In this document: one piece after another, positions 1 to 5,019 of the stretch | How positions within the stretch are numbered: the first letter of the stretch is position 1 | Layout of the letters: the number at the start of each line of letters is the position of its first letter | Assembly: GCA_030604505.1 (NCBI GenBank) | Contig: JAUVVT010000203.1 | Span: forward strand, 1 to 5,019 | Direction of reading: 5' to 3' | Origin: a bacterium | GTDB taxonomy: Bacteria; SM23-31; JAUVVT01 | DNA: 5,019 bases | Translations under genes and position numbers: made by a program | The notes under the pieces: model-generated | Told to the model about the DNA's origin: nothing | The model's database searches: none | The model's input: only the letters and a program-made list of their open reading frames with translations

Positions 1-12
1 GAAAAAAAGGAA

Positions 13-1119
13 TTGAAAATAGTTAAATTATTATTTATATTAGTAATTATATGTTTTATTATATTTCTTTTTATTAATAGAGAACGAATATTAGATAATT
101 TTGTTATCAAAAAGACATTCTGGGAGCCCACAGAGGAGTATATTGAAAGATACAATTCATACAAGCCGAAAAGCTTGTTAGAGCAAGCGGAGGGTAAATG
201 GGTCGGAGTGAATGGAAAACAATTTAAGCTTGTAAAAGAGCTGGAGATTGGAAGCGAAACAGATGAACAATTGAGATTTTTTCTCCCCTTGGATATCGAG
301 GTTGATGATTTCGGGGATGTTTATCTATTGGACAGCGGGCATCAAAGGATTCAAATTTTTGATGAAAGAGGAGATTTTTTAAGGAGTATCGACAAAAATA
401 AAGGATTCCCGCCGGTTGCAGTTGATATCTCGATAAATTCTGACGGGATTATTGCTGCTGCCGAAGAATTTAAGAAAAAGGTTTATCTTTTCAGAGATTC
501 CGGAAAGTTATTGGGGAATTTTTCGGTTCCATTTGAACCGTTAAAGATTGAAGCGCTGAATAATGAGTATTTGGTGATCGGGATGGGCGAAGAATTTTTT
601 GTACATAAATATTCAAAGGATGGAGAGAGGATTTCGGCATTTTGTCCGATCCTGCAGAAAGATGAAATCATTATTATAAGAAAGATTTTTAATGAGGCAA
701 GTTTTGATATCGGACAGAAAGGATTTATTTATTTAAGTTATGAGTACCCATATAAGATAATAAAATTTGATAATGAGGGTATCCCGATTCTGGCATTCAG
801 TCGAAAACTGCCGGATGATATTTTTCCTCCGATGATTGATGAAGCAGGTGGGAAGAGTTTTGATGCGAAGAAAAGAACAATCTCAATGGAATTAAAAATA
901 TCGCAGAATGGAGAGATTTATAATCTTGTCAGGGGGACTGAAACAAAAAGGGGAAACAGGATAGACAAATTTAACACTAATGGTGTCTATTTGCAGACGT
1001 TTTATTTGGATGTTCCGATTGATGATTTTACCATTTATGGAAATGAGTATATCTGGTGTTTTTTGGGTAAACCAGAAAATAAAATAATAAAATATAAAAT
1101 TGAAAGATTGATATTATAA
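13..1119 (+). CDS. Membrane-anchored six-bladed NHL-like beta-propeller protein (start uncertain)
   Basis: The 368 residues begin with a hydrophobic segment (about residues 4-21) with no lipobox, read as an uncleaved signal anchor that leaves the rest outside the cytoplasm. From about residue 75 there are blade-like repeats of the NHL/6-bladed type, each with a strand, an acidic or glycine turn, an aromatic strand and a 'K/R-I-x-x-F-D-x-x-G' type turn. The clearest copy is at 92-127, with DDFGDVYLLD (98-107) and RIQIFDERG (112-120). Further copies lie near 133-173, 174-212, 227-265 and 289-334, and 336-363 with strand 75-90 could close the ring. Such propellers usually act as binding scaffolds, and no catalytic residues are visible. 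The frame is open to the left edge, and AGGA at 8-11 is only one base from the TTG at 13. The real start may therefore be a few codons upstream of the window. The stop overlaps the next gene by one base. The fold is fairly sure; the ligand is unknown. Confidence 0.8.
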   Translation: MKIVKLLFILVIICFIIFLFINRERILDNFVIKKTFWEPTEEYIERYNSYKPKSLLEQAEGKWVGVNGKQFKLVKELEIGSETDEQLRFFLPLDIEVDDFGDVYLLDSGHQRIQIFDERGDFLRSIDKNKGFPPVAVDISINSDGIIAAAEEFKKKVYLFRDSGKLLGNFSVPFEPLKIEALNNEYLVIGMGEEFFVHKYSKDGERISAFCPILQKDEIIIIRKIFNEASFDIGQKGFIYLSYEYPYKIIKFDNEGIPILAFSRKLPDDIFPPMIDEAGGKSFDAKKRTISMELKISQNGEIYNLVRGTETKRGNRIDKFNTNGVYLQTFYLDVPIDDFTIYGNEYIWCFLGKPENKIIKYKIERLIL

Positions 1120-1121
1120 TG
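1117..1121 (+). promoter_or_regulatory. TAATG stop-start overlap (translational coupling)
   Basis: The TAA stop of the propeller gene shares its last A with the ATG of the M78-like gene. This arrangement usually means terminating ribosomes reinitiate, which ties the amounts of the two proteins together. Only a weak purine run (GAAAG, 1102-1106) lies upstream, so coupling probably contributes much of the initiation. Confidence 0.7.
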
Positions 1122-1724
1122 GTAGATATAAGAAAAAAAGCTGAGGAGATGGGAATAACTATTATAGAGAAGGAAAATTATACTGATATAAGAGGGGCTG
1201 TGTTCAAAAAGGATGATAAATGGTATATAATGGTTAATTCAAATGATTCAGAGGAAAGGAAGAGTTTTACGATTGCGCACGAGCTTGGGGAAATTATATT
1301 GAACGATAATAACGAGCTATCTAATGACGCTAAACATAAGATGGCAAATTTAATCGCTGCAGATTTGCTGATGCCTGAGGATATTTTCAAGAATGATATT
1401 TTATTAAATAATGATTTATATCAATTGAAAAAAAAGTATGAAAATTGTTCTTATGAGGCAATTGCAAGAAGAATGCTGAAATTTATGCCTTATATTCTGA
1501 CTATATTTGATAATAAAAAAATATATATCAGGATAGCTTCTGATTCGATTAATTTTCCTTCTTCTCTTGCAGAAATTGAAAATGAGGTTGCTGAAAAATG
1601 TTATCAAATTAAAAATTGCTGTGAAAAGGATGATGATAATTTGAATGTAAAGGGGTATTATATTGATGAGAGTAGAGGTGTTGAAAGGGTGATACTTTTA
1701 ACAGAGGTACTTGATATTAATTAA
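1119..1724 (+). CDS. Stand-alone ImmA/IrrE-like (M78/DUF955) protein with variant metal site
   Basis: This is a 201-residue soluble protein with no signal peptide. The N-terminus (DIRKKAEEMGITI, 3-15), the active-site helix FTIAHELGE (50-58) and the helix AN-LIAADLLMP (76-86) match the ImmA/IrrE family. Family members are zinc peptidases that commonly cleave DNA-binding repressors (ImmA, IrrE). The C-terminal part (LYQLKKKY 101-108, SYEAIARRM 111-119, TIFDNKKIYIR) resembles the helical and strand extension of stand-alone members. The usual second zinc His of HEXXH is Glu58, and the conserved Glu three residues before the 'AN' is His73, so the metal set would be H54, E58 and H73 with E55 as general base. 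There is no helix-turn-helix domain and no repressor gene beside it, so its substrate is not evident. It sits 1 base into the propeller gene and 6 bases before the next gene. Parts of the gene are very AT-rich (8 G/C in bases 1381-1440). Family assignment is good; peptidase activity is uncertain. Confidence 0.82.
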   Translation: MVDIRKKAEEMGITIIEKENYTDIRGAVFKKDDKWYIMVNSNDSEERKSFTIAHELGEIILNDNNELSNDAKHKMANLIAADLLMPEDIFKNDILLNNDLYQLKKKYENCSYEAIARRMLKFMPYILTIFDNKKIYIRIASDSINFPSSLAEIENEVAEKCYQIKNCCEKDDDNLNVKGYYIDESRGVERVILLTEVLDIN

Positions 1725-1730
1725 ATATTT

Positions 1731-3554
1731 ATGATGCAGAAAAAGGCAATAAAAAAGATAGTTGATGCAAAGATAACCAAACAAGAATGGAAACGTTTAC
1801 CGAAAACAGGGGCAAAAGGTTATTATTATAGATGCGAGGGTGAAGTCAGGAATACAGGGTTTTCCGAAATTAAAGAATTGGTGGTTATATGTGCTGTCTA
1901 TAAAAAGGGGAGAAAAAAACTATTAACATTTATAACTAAAAAATTCAGGGTACATAAGTCGGCTGGTTATTTCGCTGTCTTTAATCTAAATCCTAATGAG
2001 AGTACAAACTTTATTGTTACACTTAATCTTCCCTCTCCATCGGAGGTAATATGGGGACGGTTTCTTTTGAAAAATATTGATGCAGGAATAAAAGAGGGAA
2101 TATTAATACAGAAAACATTTCTTCACTATGATAAAAAACTGCTTGATGGTAAAACAAAAAAATGGTTCAGGTTTGAAGAAATAAGAAAGATAAAGATTTT
2201 AGATTGTAATTGGGACGTAAGAGAGTTAAAATCTGAAAATACGGTTATGTTCATTTGTAAAGGGACTTTAAAAAATACAGGGAATTTTGATTTTGAGAAT
2301 GCAATAATTACTTCTTATATAAAGATTGTAGAGACAGACGTTCCTCTGAAATGGGTGTTTAAGAAAAGAAAACCAAAGGGAGAATTTTTTGATGAAATCG
2401 AGGAGAAGGACGAAGAACAAATCTATGAAACAAAAGGTCAGGTGGTAATTCCGCTGATTAAAGCAAATTCGACAGCTGAATTTAATGGCACAATAAAACT
2501 TCCGGATTTTTCAATTATAGAAAGAAGCGAATGGAGATATGAAAAAATTATGAATGGCTTGGAAAAGGGGATATTGGAATATGCCATTGATATCGGTTAT
2601 GAGAGTGAATCCGGCATTCTTGTATACAGAGATACTTTGGAAGATCCTACTTTAATTCAGGAAGTTAAAGAGAATCGTAAGGTTGATGTTATAGGTGAAG
2701 AATGGATTTTACAAAGAGAAGGTGAAAACCGAAAATATAACTGTAAGGGTATGATAAAAAACACAGGTAATGTTGATATTCATAATATTTATGTTATTTC
2801 TTCTATTCTCGACCCTAAAAAGAATGAGCCGATAATGTGGGAGAGCGGTTCGGAGAGTTTTAAGACTTTAGAAATTGAAAAGGTTGATTTTTTAAAAATC
2901 AGAGAGACAAAAACATTTCAAATCGATATTTCGCTGCCTGATTCGAAAGGTGCATCCAAAAGCGATATTAGTGCCCAGAAGATTATTGATATGGTTGAAT
3001 CCGGCTCCTTGAGAAAAAAGGTTAATGTTTATTATGAAAGTGAAGATGTTAATGAAGAAGGGTTTAAGAGACTGAACCTTGGCAACGCATACTTCAGATT
3101 GGGCAATTTTGGCGCCGCAATTAAGGAATATAACGAAGGAATAAAACTCATACCTGATGAAAAGATGCTCTATTTTAATTTAGGACTTACATATTATAAG
3201 GTATTCAGATTGAATGATTCGCTTGAAGCTTTTAAAAATGCACTCAAGGTCGACTCACGTTATTTGAAAGCAATATATTTTGAGGGGCTTGTTTATATGA
3301 AGCTGAAAGAATGGGATAATGCTATTGAAAGATTAAGGGCGGCGCTTTCAGTTGACGAAAAGAATGAAAAAATCTGTTTTAATATTTCTTGTTGTTATAT
3401 GGAAAAGGAAAGTAAAAGGGAAGGATATGAATGGCTGAAAAAAGCAATAGCACTGAATAGACCTGTGATTGTTAATAAAACACTCAAGGATCCCGAATTT
3501 GAAAAATTTAGGAGGGATTCAGATTTTATTGAAATTATTAAGGGAAAATCATAA
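1731..3554 (+). CDS. Three tandem Ig-like-type modules plus four TPRs, unknown function
   Basis: This is a 607-residue protein with a basic, non-hydrophobic N-terminus (MMQKKAIKK) and no signal peptide or membrane segment, so it is predicted cytoplasmic. Residues 12-438 hold three copies of a beta-rich module with landmarks W20/W161/W325, C35/C176/C338, NTG at 41-43/182-184/344-346, LP at 100/257/402 and Y133/Y290/Y435. The 'G-x-x-[RK]-N-T-G' segment is typical of FxLYD, CARDB and similar Ig-like domains, but I cannot name the family. Residues 444-579 form four TPRs of exactly 34 residues, followed by a cap ending DPEFEKFRRDSDFIEII. TPRs bind proteins, so a scaffold or adaptor role is plausible. 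No good ribosome binding site precedes ATG 1731 (a second ATG is at 1734). The nearest purine-rich run, AGAGGT at 1703-1708, is too far, so translation probably depends on coupling to the gene ending 6 bases upstream. Confidence 0.8.
   Translation: MMQKKAIKKIVDAKITKQEWKRLPKTGAKGYYYRCEGEVRNTGFSEIKELVVICAVYKKGRKKLLTFITKKFRVHKSAGYFAVFNLNPNESTNFIVTLNLPSPSEVIWGRFLLKNIDAGIKEGILIQKTFLHYDKKLLDGKTKKWFRFEEIRKIKILDCNWDVRELKSENTVMFICKGTLKNTGNFDFENAIITSYIKIVETDVPLKWVFKKRKPKGEFFDEIEEKDEEQIYETKGQVVIPLIKANSTAEFNGTIKLPDFSIIERSEWRYEKIMNGLEKGILEYAIDIGYESESGILVYRDTLEDPTLIQEVKENRKVDVIGEEWILQREGENRKYNCKGMIKNTGNVDIHNIYVISSILDPKKNEPIMWESGSESFKTLEIEKVDFLKIRETKTFQIDISLPDSKGASKSDISAQKIIDMVESGSLRKKVNVYYESEDVNEEGFKRLNLGNAYFRLGNFGAAIKEYNEGIKLIPDEKMLYFNLGLTYYKVFRLNDSLEAFKNALKVDSRYLKAIYFEGLVYMKLKEWDNAIERLRAALSVDEKNEKICFNISCCYMEKESKREGYEWLKKAIALNRPVIVNKTLKDPEFEKFRRDSDFIEIIKGKS
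1764..2135 (+). other. Beta-rich repeat module 1 of gene at 1731
   Basis: Residues about 12-135 form the first copy of the module. W20, C35, G37, N41-T42-G43, L100-P101, G123, L125 and Y133 are the residues shared with the other two copies. Alternating hydrophobic stretches at 50-56 and 94-100 fit beta strands. Confidence 0.65.
2190..2606 (+). other. Beta-rich repeat module 2 of gene at 1731
   Basis: Residues about 154-292 form the second copy, with W161, C176, G178, N182-T183-G184, L257-P258, G280, L282 and Y290. It is longer than the others by about 16 residues because of a highly charged loop around 211-229 (a KKRKPKG run followed by mostly Glu and Asp). Confidence 0.65.
2682..3044 (+). 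other. Beta-rich repeat module 3 of gene at 1731
   Basis: Residues about 318-438 form the third copy, with W325, C338, G340, N344-T345-G346, L402-P403, G425, L427 and Y435. The W-to-C distance is two residues shorter than in copies 1 and 2. It runs directly into the TPR array. Confidence 0.65.
3060..3467 (+). other. TPR array, four 34-residue repeats
   Basis: Repeats lie at residues 444-477, 478-511, 512-545 and 546-579. The TPR consensus is clear in the first three: LGNAYFRLGNFGAAIKEY, LGLTYYKVFRLNDSLEAF and EGLVYMKLKEWDNAIERL. Each is followed by an alanine- or glycine-containing helix and a proline or aspartate turn. The fourth is degenerate (ISCCYMEKESKREGYEWL), but keeps the phase. Confidence 0.88.
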
Positions 3555-3566
3555 GGAAAAATTAAA

Positions 3567-3574
3567 GAAAGGGA
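3567..3574 (+). promoter_or_regulatory. Ribosome binding site deciding the start at 3577
   Basis: GAAAGGGA lies just before ATG 3577, and a second purine run (AAGGAA, 3553-3558) lies further up. The site sits in the 22-base gap after the TAA of the preceding gene. It supports this ATG over the in-frame TTG at 3469, which would overlap the preceding gene by 86 bases. Confidence 0.6.
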
Positions 3575-3576
3575 AT

Positions 3577-4023
3577 ATGAAAAAATATACTATTATTGTA
3601 TTGGTTATTATTCTTATGTTTGCTGCTGTATATTTTCAGAATAAAAAGATTGTATATGAAGAAAAGATAATAGATAGTTTTGAAATTCCGGGAGAGAAAA
3701 TTCCGACTTGTTACCCAATAGAGTTGATTGATTACAGAGAAATCAGAAAGAATGAGAATGAAATAACAATATTTGGGAGGACAGTTTGGAGTAAAAGGAT
3801 TAAGGGTGATTTGGGTGGGAAATCGGCTGTTGTCCCTATTGAAATTTTCGTAAAAGATAATGAAACGGGAGAACAGGTATTGGTTAATAAAGGGATTACC
3901 AATCCTAATGACGGGCATATTATTTTAATCATAAAAGATCCAGAAGCAAACTGTCTGTTAAGAATAGATTATAAGAACGCAGAAAATTGTCCGGAAAGAT
4001 TTAAAGTCTCGGAAGAGATATAA
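3577..4023 (+). CDS. Small membrane-anchored protein of unknown function
   Basis: The product has 148 residues and I do not recognise the family. KK at positions 2-3 followed by a hydrophobic stretch (about 5-20, TIIVLVIILMFAAVYF) suggests an N-terminal anchor or signal sequence with the rest outside the cytoplasm. There is no lipoprotein Cys at the end of the segment and no obvious signal-peptidase site. The outer part (about 25-148) alternates hydrophobic and charged residues like a beta domain. The stretch 85-119 (PIEIFVKDNETGE, then KGITNPNDGHI) faintly resembles carboxypeptidase-regulatory-like folds, which is weak inference. It has three cysteines, at 45, 126 and 138; two could form a disulfide. 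It follows the module/TPR gene by 22 bases, so it is probably in the same operon. The N-terminal extension to the TTG at 3469 is rejected because that region codes in another frame. Confidence 0.72.
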   Translation: MKKYTIIVLVIILMFAAVYFQNKKIVYEEKIIDSFEIPGEKIPTCYPIELIDYREIRKNENEITIFGRTVWSKRIKGDLGGKSAVVPIEIFVKDNETGEQVLVNKGITNPNDGHIILIIKDPEANCLLRIDYKNAENCPERFKVSEEI

Positions 4024-4100
4024 AAGTTTTAATTTATTCAGAATTTCAGATTAAAAGAACTAAATACTTCTTGAAAACTATAAGCAAAAGGGAGTAGGTA
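4024..4100 (+). other. 77-base intergenic region before the transporter gene
   Basis: This is the only real gap in the window. It is AT-rich and contains the ribosome binding site of the next gene. A 7-bp all-A/T inverted repeat (TTTTAAT 4027-4033, ATTAAAA 4050-4056) has no G/C pairs and no following T-run, so it is not a convincing terminator. I see no convincing -35/-10 pair. Confidence 0.5.
4087..4094 (+). promoter_or_regulatory. Strong ribosome binding site for the transporter, deciding a TTG start
   Basis: AAAGGGAG lies six bases before TTG 4101. An in-frame TAG at 4095-4097 excludes any earlier start, and the next in-frame ATG (residue 32) would cut away the first membrane helix. The TTG is therefore the start with good support. 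Confidence 0.8.
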
Positions 4101-5019
4101 TTGGAGCATAAATACAGCCTGCGCCAGAGAATCGGATTATTTTTTGGTATACCTGTATTTATAATTATTTGTTTTCTTCCGCCTTTGAGCGGTATGACCC
4201 GCGAAGCCCATCTTATTGGTGCTGTTGCTTTTCTAATGGCGTTTTTCTGGATCACAGAGGCGATTCCGATTCCAGCAACTGCATTAATACCTCTTGCGTT
4301 TTTTCCTTTACTAAATATAGAAAGTGCAGGGATGGTGGCTTTATCATACGGTGATAAGAATATATTTCTCTTTATGGGTGGATTTTTCATTGCGCAGGCA
4401 ATGCAGAAATGCAATCTTCACCGAAGAATAGCTTTAAATATAATTAAAATAATAGGAACTGAAAAAAGAAAAATAATTTTAGGATTTATGGTATCCACAG
4501 CCTTTCTCTCGATGTGGATTTCTAATACAGCCACTACCCTTATGATGCTTCCTATAGCCTTTGCTGTTATTGTATCTATTGGAGAAATTAACACAGCAGG
4601 AGAAAATAATTCAAAGAAGACAGTTTTTGGAACGGCATTGATGCTGGGTATTGCATACAGCGCAAGTATTGGAGGAATAGGTACGCTTGTGGGAACACCG
4701 CCAAATATAATTTTTGCAGCACTAACAAAGGCACTTTTTCCAAAGTCTCCCGAAATAGGATTTGCATATTGGATGGCAATTGGTATACCGGTGGTGATTA
4801 TTATGATTCCAATATCGTGGTATTATCTCGTTACATTCGGATTTAAGATAAAAAAGGAAAAAATCAAAAAACGATATACTGTTATTGATAAGAGAATTAA
4901 GGAATTAGGACCGATGCAATTAAGCGAAAAACTTGTTCTTGTGATTTTTATCTTTACTGCGTTTGGCTGGATGTTCAGAAGGAATTTAGAAATAGGGGCA
5001 TTAACAATACCGGGCTGGA
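4101..5019 (+). CDS. DASS/SLC13-type sodium-coupled anion symporter, N-terminal part (runs off right edge)
   Basis: At least 306 residues are visible, with no stop before the edge. Full-length family members are roughly 450-600 residues, so this is about the first half. This inner-membrane protein is expected to import di- or tricarboxylates or sulfate with sodium. Hydrophobic helices recur through the protein: 12-30, 37-54 (LIGAVAFLMAFFWITEA), 58-70, 84-97, 126-138, 145-158 and 253-270. The family's N-terminal S-N-T motif is at 141-143 in SNTATTLMMLP, and GTLVGTPPN is at 194-202. Both are known from VcINDY-like proteins to help form the sodium and substrate site in the first repeat. The second SNT motif, in the C-terminal half, is beyond the window, so the substrate cannot be judged. 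It starts with TTG 4101, 77 bases after gene 4, and may or may not share its transcript. Confidence 0.9.
   Translation, partial: MEHKYSLRQRIGLFFGIPVFIIICFLPPLSGMTREAHLIGAVAFLMAFFWITEAIPIPATALIPLAFFPLLNIESAGMVALSYGDKNIFLFMGGFFIAQAMQKCNLHRRIALNIIKIIGTEKRKIILGFMVSTAFLSMWISNTATTLMMLPIAFAVIVSIGEINTAGENNSKKTVFGTALMLGIAYSASIGGIGTLVGTPPNIIFAALTKALFPKSPEIGFAYWMAIGIPVVIIMIPISWYYLVTFGFKIKKEKIKKRYTVIDKRIKELGPMQLSEKLVLVIFIFTAFGWMFRRNLEIGALTIPGW

Noticed and set aside
1278..1292. HELGE as a sequencing error for HELGH
   Set aside because: GAA differs from both His codons at two positions, and the third-ligand position shows a complementary change (CAT where Glu is expected). The frame and flanking family residues are intact.
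1119..1724. Toxin-antitoxin or prophage-repressor module
   Set aside because: There is no small partner gene, no helix-turn-helix domain and no phage gene in the window. The neighbours are a propeller and a TPR protein.
3469..3576. N-terminal extension of the small anchored protein to a TTG at 3469
   Set aside because: It overlaps the TPR cap of the preceding gene in another frame, has no ribosome binding site, and would bury the hydrophobic segment. ATG 3577 has a purine-rich site just upstream.
3562..3918. 118-residue open frame on the - strand
   Set aside because: It is antisense to the small anchored protein. The composition is a by-product of AT-rich sequence, with no start signals or recognisable domain.
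4027..4056. Inverted repeat TTTTAAT/ATTAAAA as a terminator
   Set aside because: The stem is seven A/T pairs with a 16-base loop and no T-run after it. It is expected by chance in sequence this AT-rich.
4046..4414. 122-residue open frame on the - strand
   Set aside because: It is antisense to the start of the DASS transporter, whose family motifs on the + strand are unambiguous.
1..5019. Search for CRISPR arrays, tRNA/rRNA genes, insertion sequences and direct DNA repeats
   Set aside because: I saw none by eye. The only repetition is at protein level (TPRs and beta modules), and it is too diverged to show as DNA repeats.

Overview
The window is a 5.0 kb AT-rich stretch with every recognisable gene on the + strand and almost no space between genes. 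It is clearly bacterial: Shine-Dalgarno-like sites precede some starts, TTG is used as a start codon, and gene ends and starts overlap. The lineage cannot be fixed from the sequence. Low GC, NHL-type propellers on a signal anchor and Ig-like/TPR fusions fit many poorly cultured, probably Gram-negative-type, bacteria. There is no tRNA, rRNA, CRISPR array, insertion sequence or phage gene.

Layout: (1) 13-1119, an N-terminally anchored, probably extracytoplasmic, six-bladed NHL-like beta-propeller whose true start may lie left of the window; (2) 1119-1724, a stand-alone ImmA/IrrE-like (M78, DUF955) putative metallopeptidase with an altered metal site; (3) 1731-3554, a 607-residue protein of three tandem beta-rich modules followed by four TPRs; (4) 3577-4023, a 148-residue protein with one N-terminal membrane segment and an unrecognised outer domain; (5) 4101 to the right edge, the N-terminal half of a DASS/SLC13 anion:sodium symporter. 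The gaps are a 1-base overlap, 6 bases, 22 bases and 77 bases, so genes 1-4 look like one transcription unit. Gene 5 has its own strong ribosome binding site and could be the tail of that unit or a separate one.

Genes 1-4 have no recognised pathway. Two would face outward (propeller, small anchored protein) and two look cytoplasmic (protease-like protein, modules plus TPR). An envelope-linked sensing or regulatory set is possible, but this is inference from architecture and spacing only.

The two observations most worth following are the metal-site change in the M78 protein, where HEXXH followed by Glu appears as HEXXE followed by His, and a previously unnamed (to me) repeated module in gene 3 whose landmark residues keep almost constant spacing through three copies.
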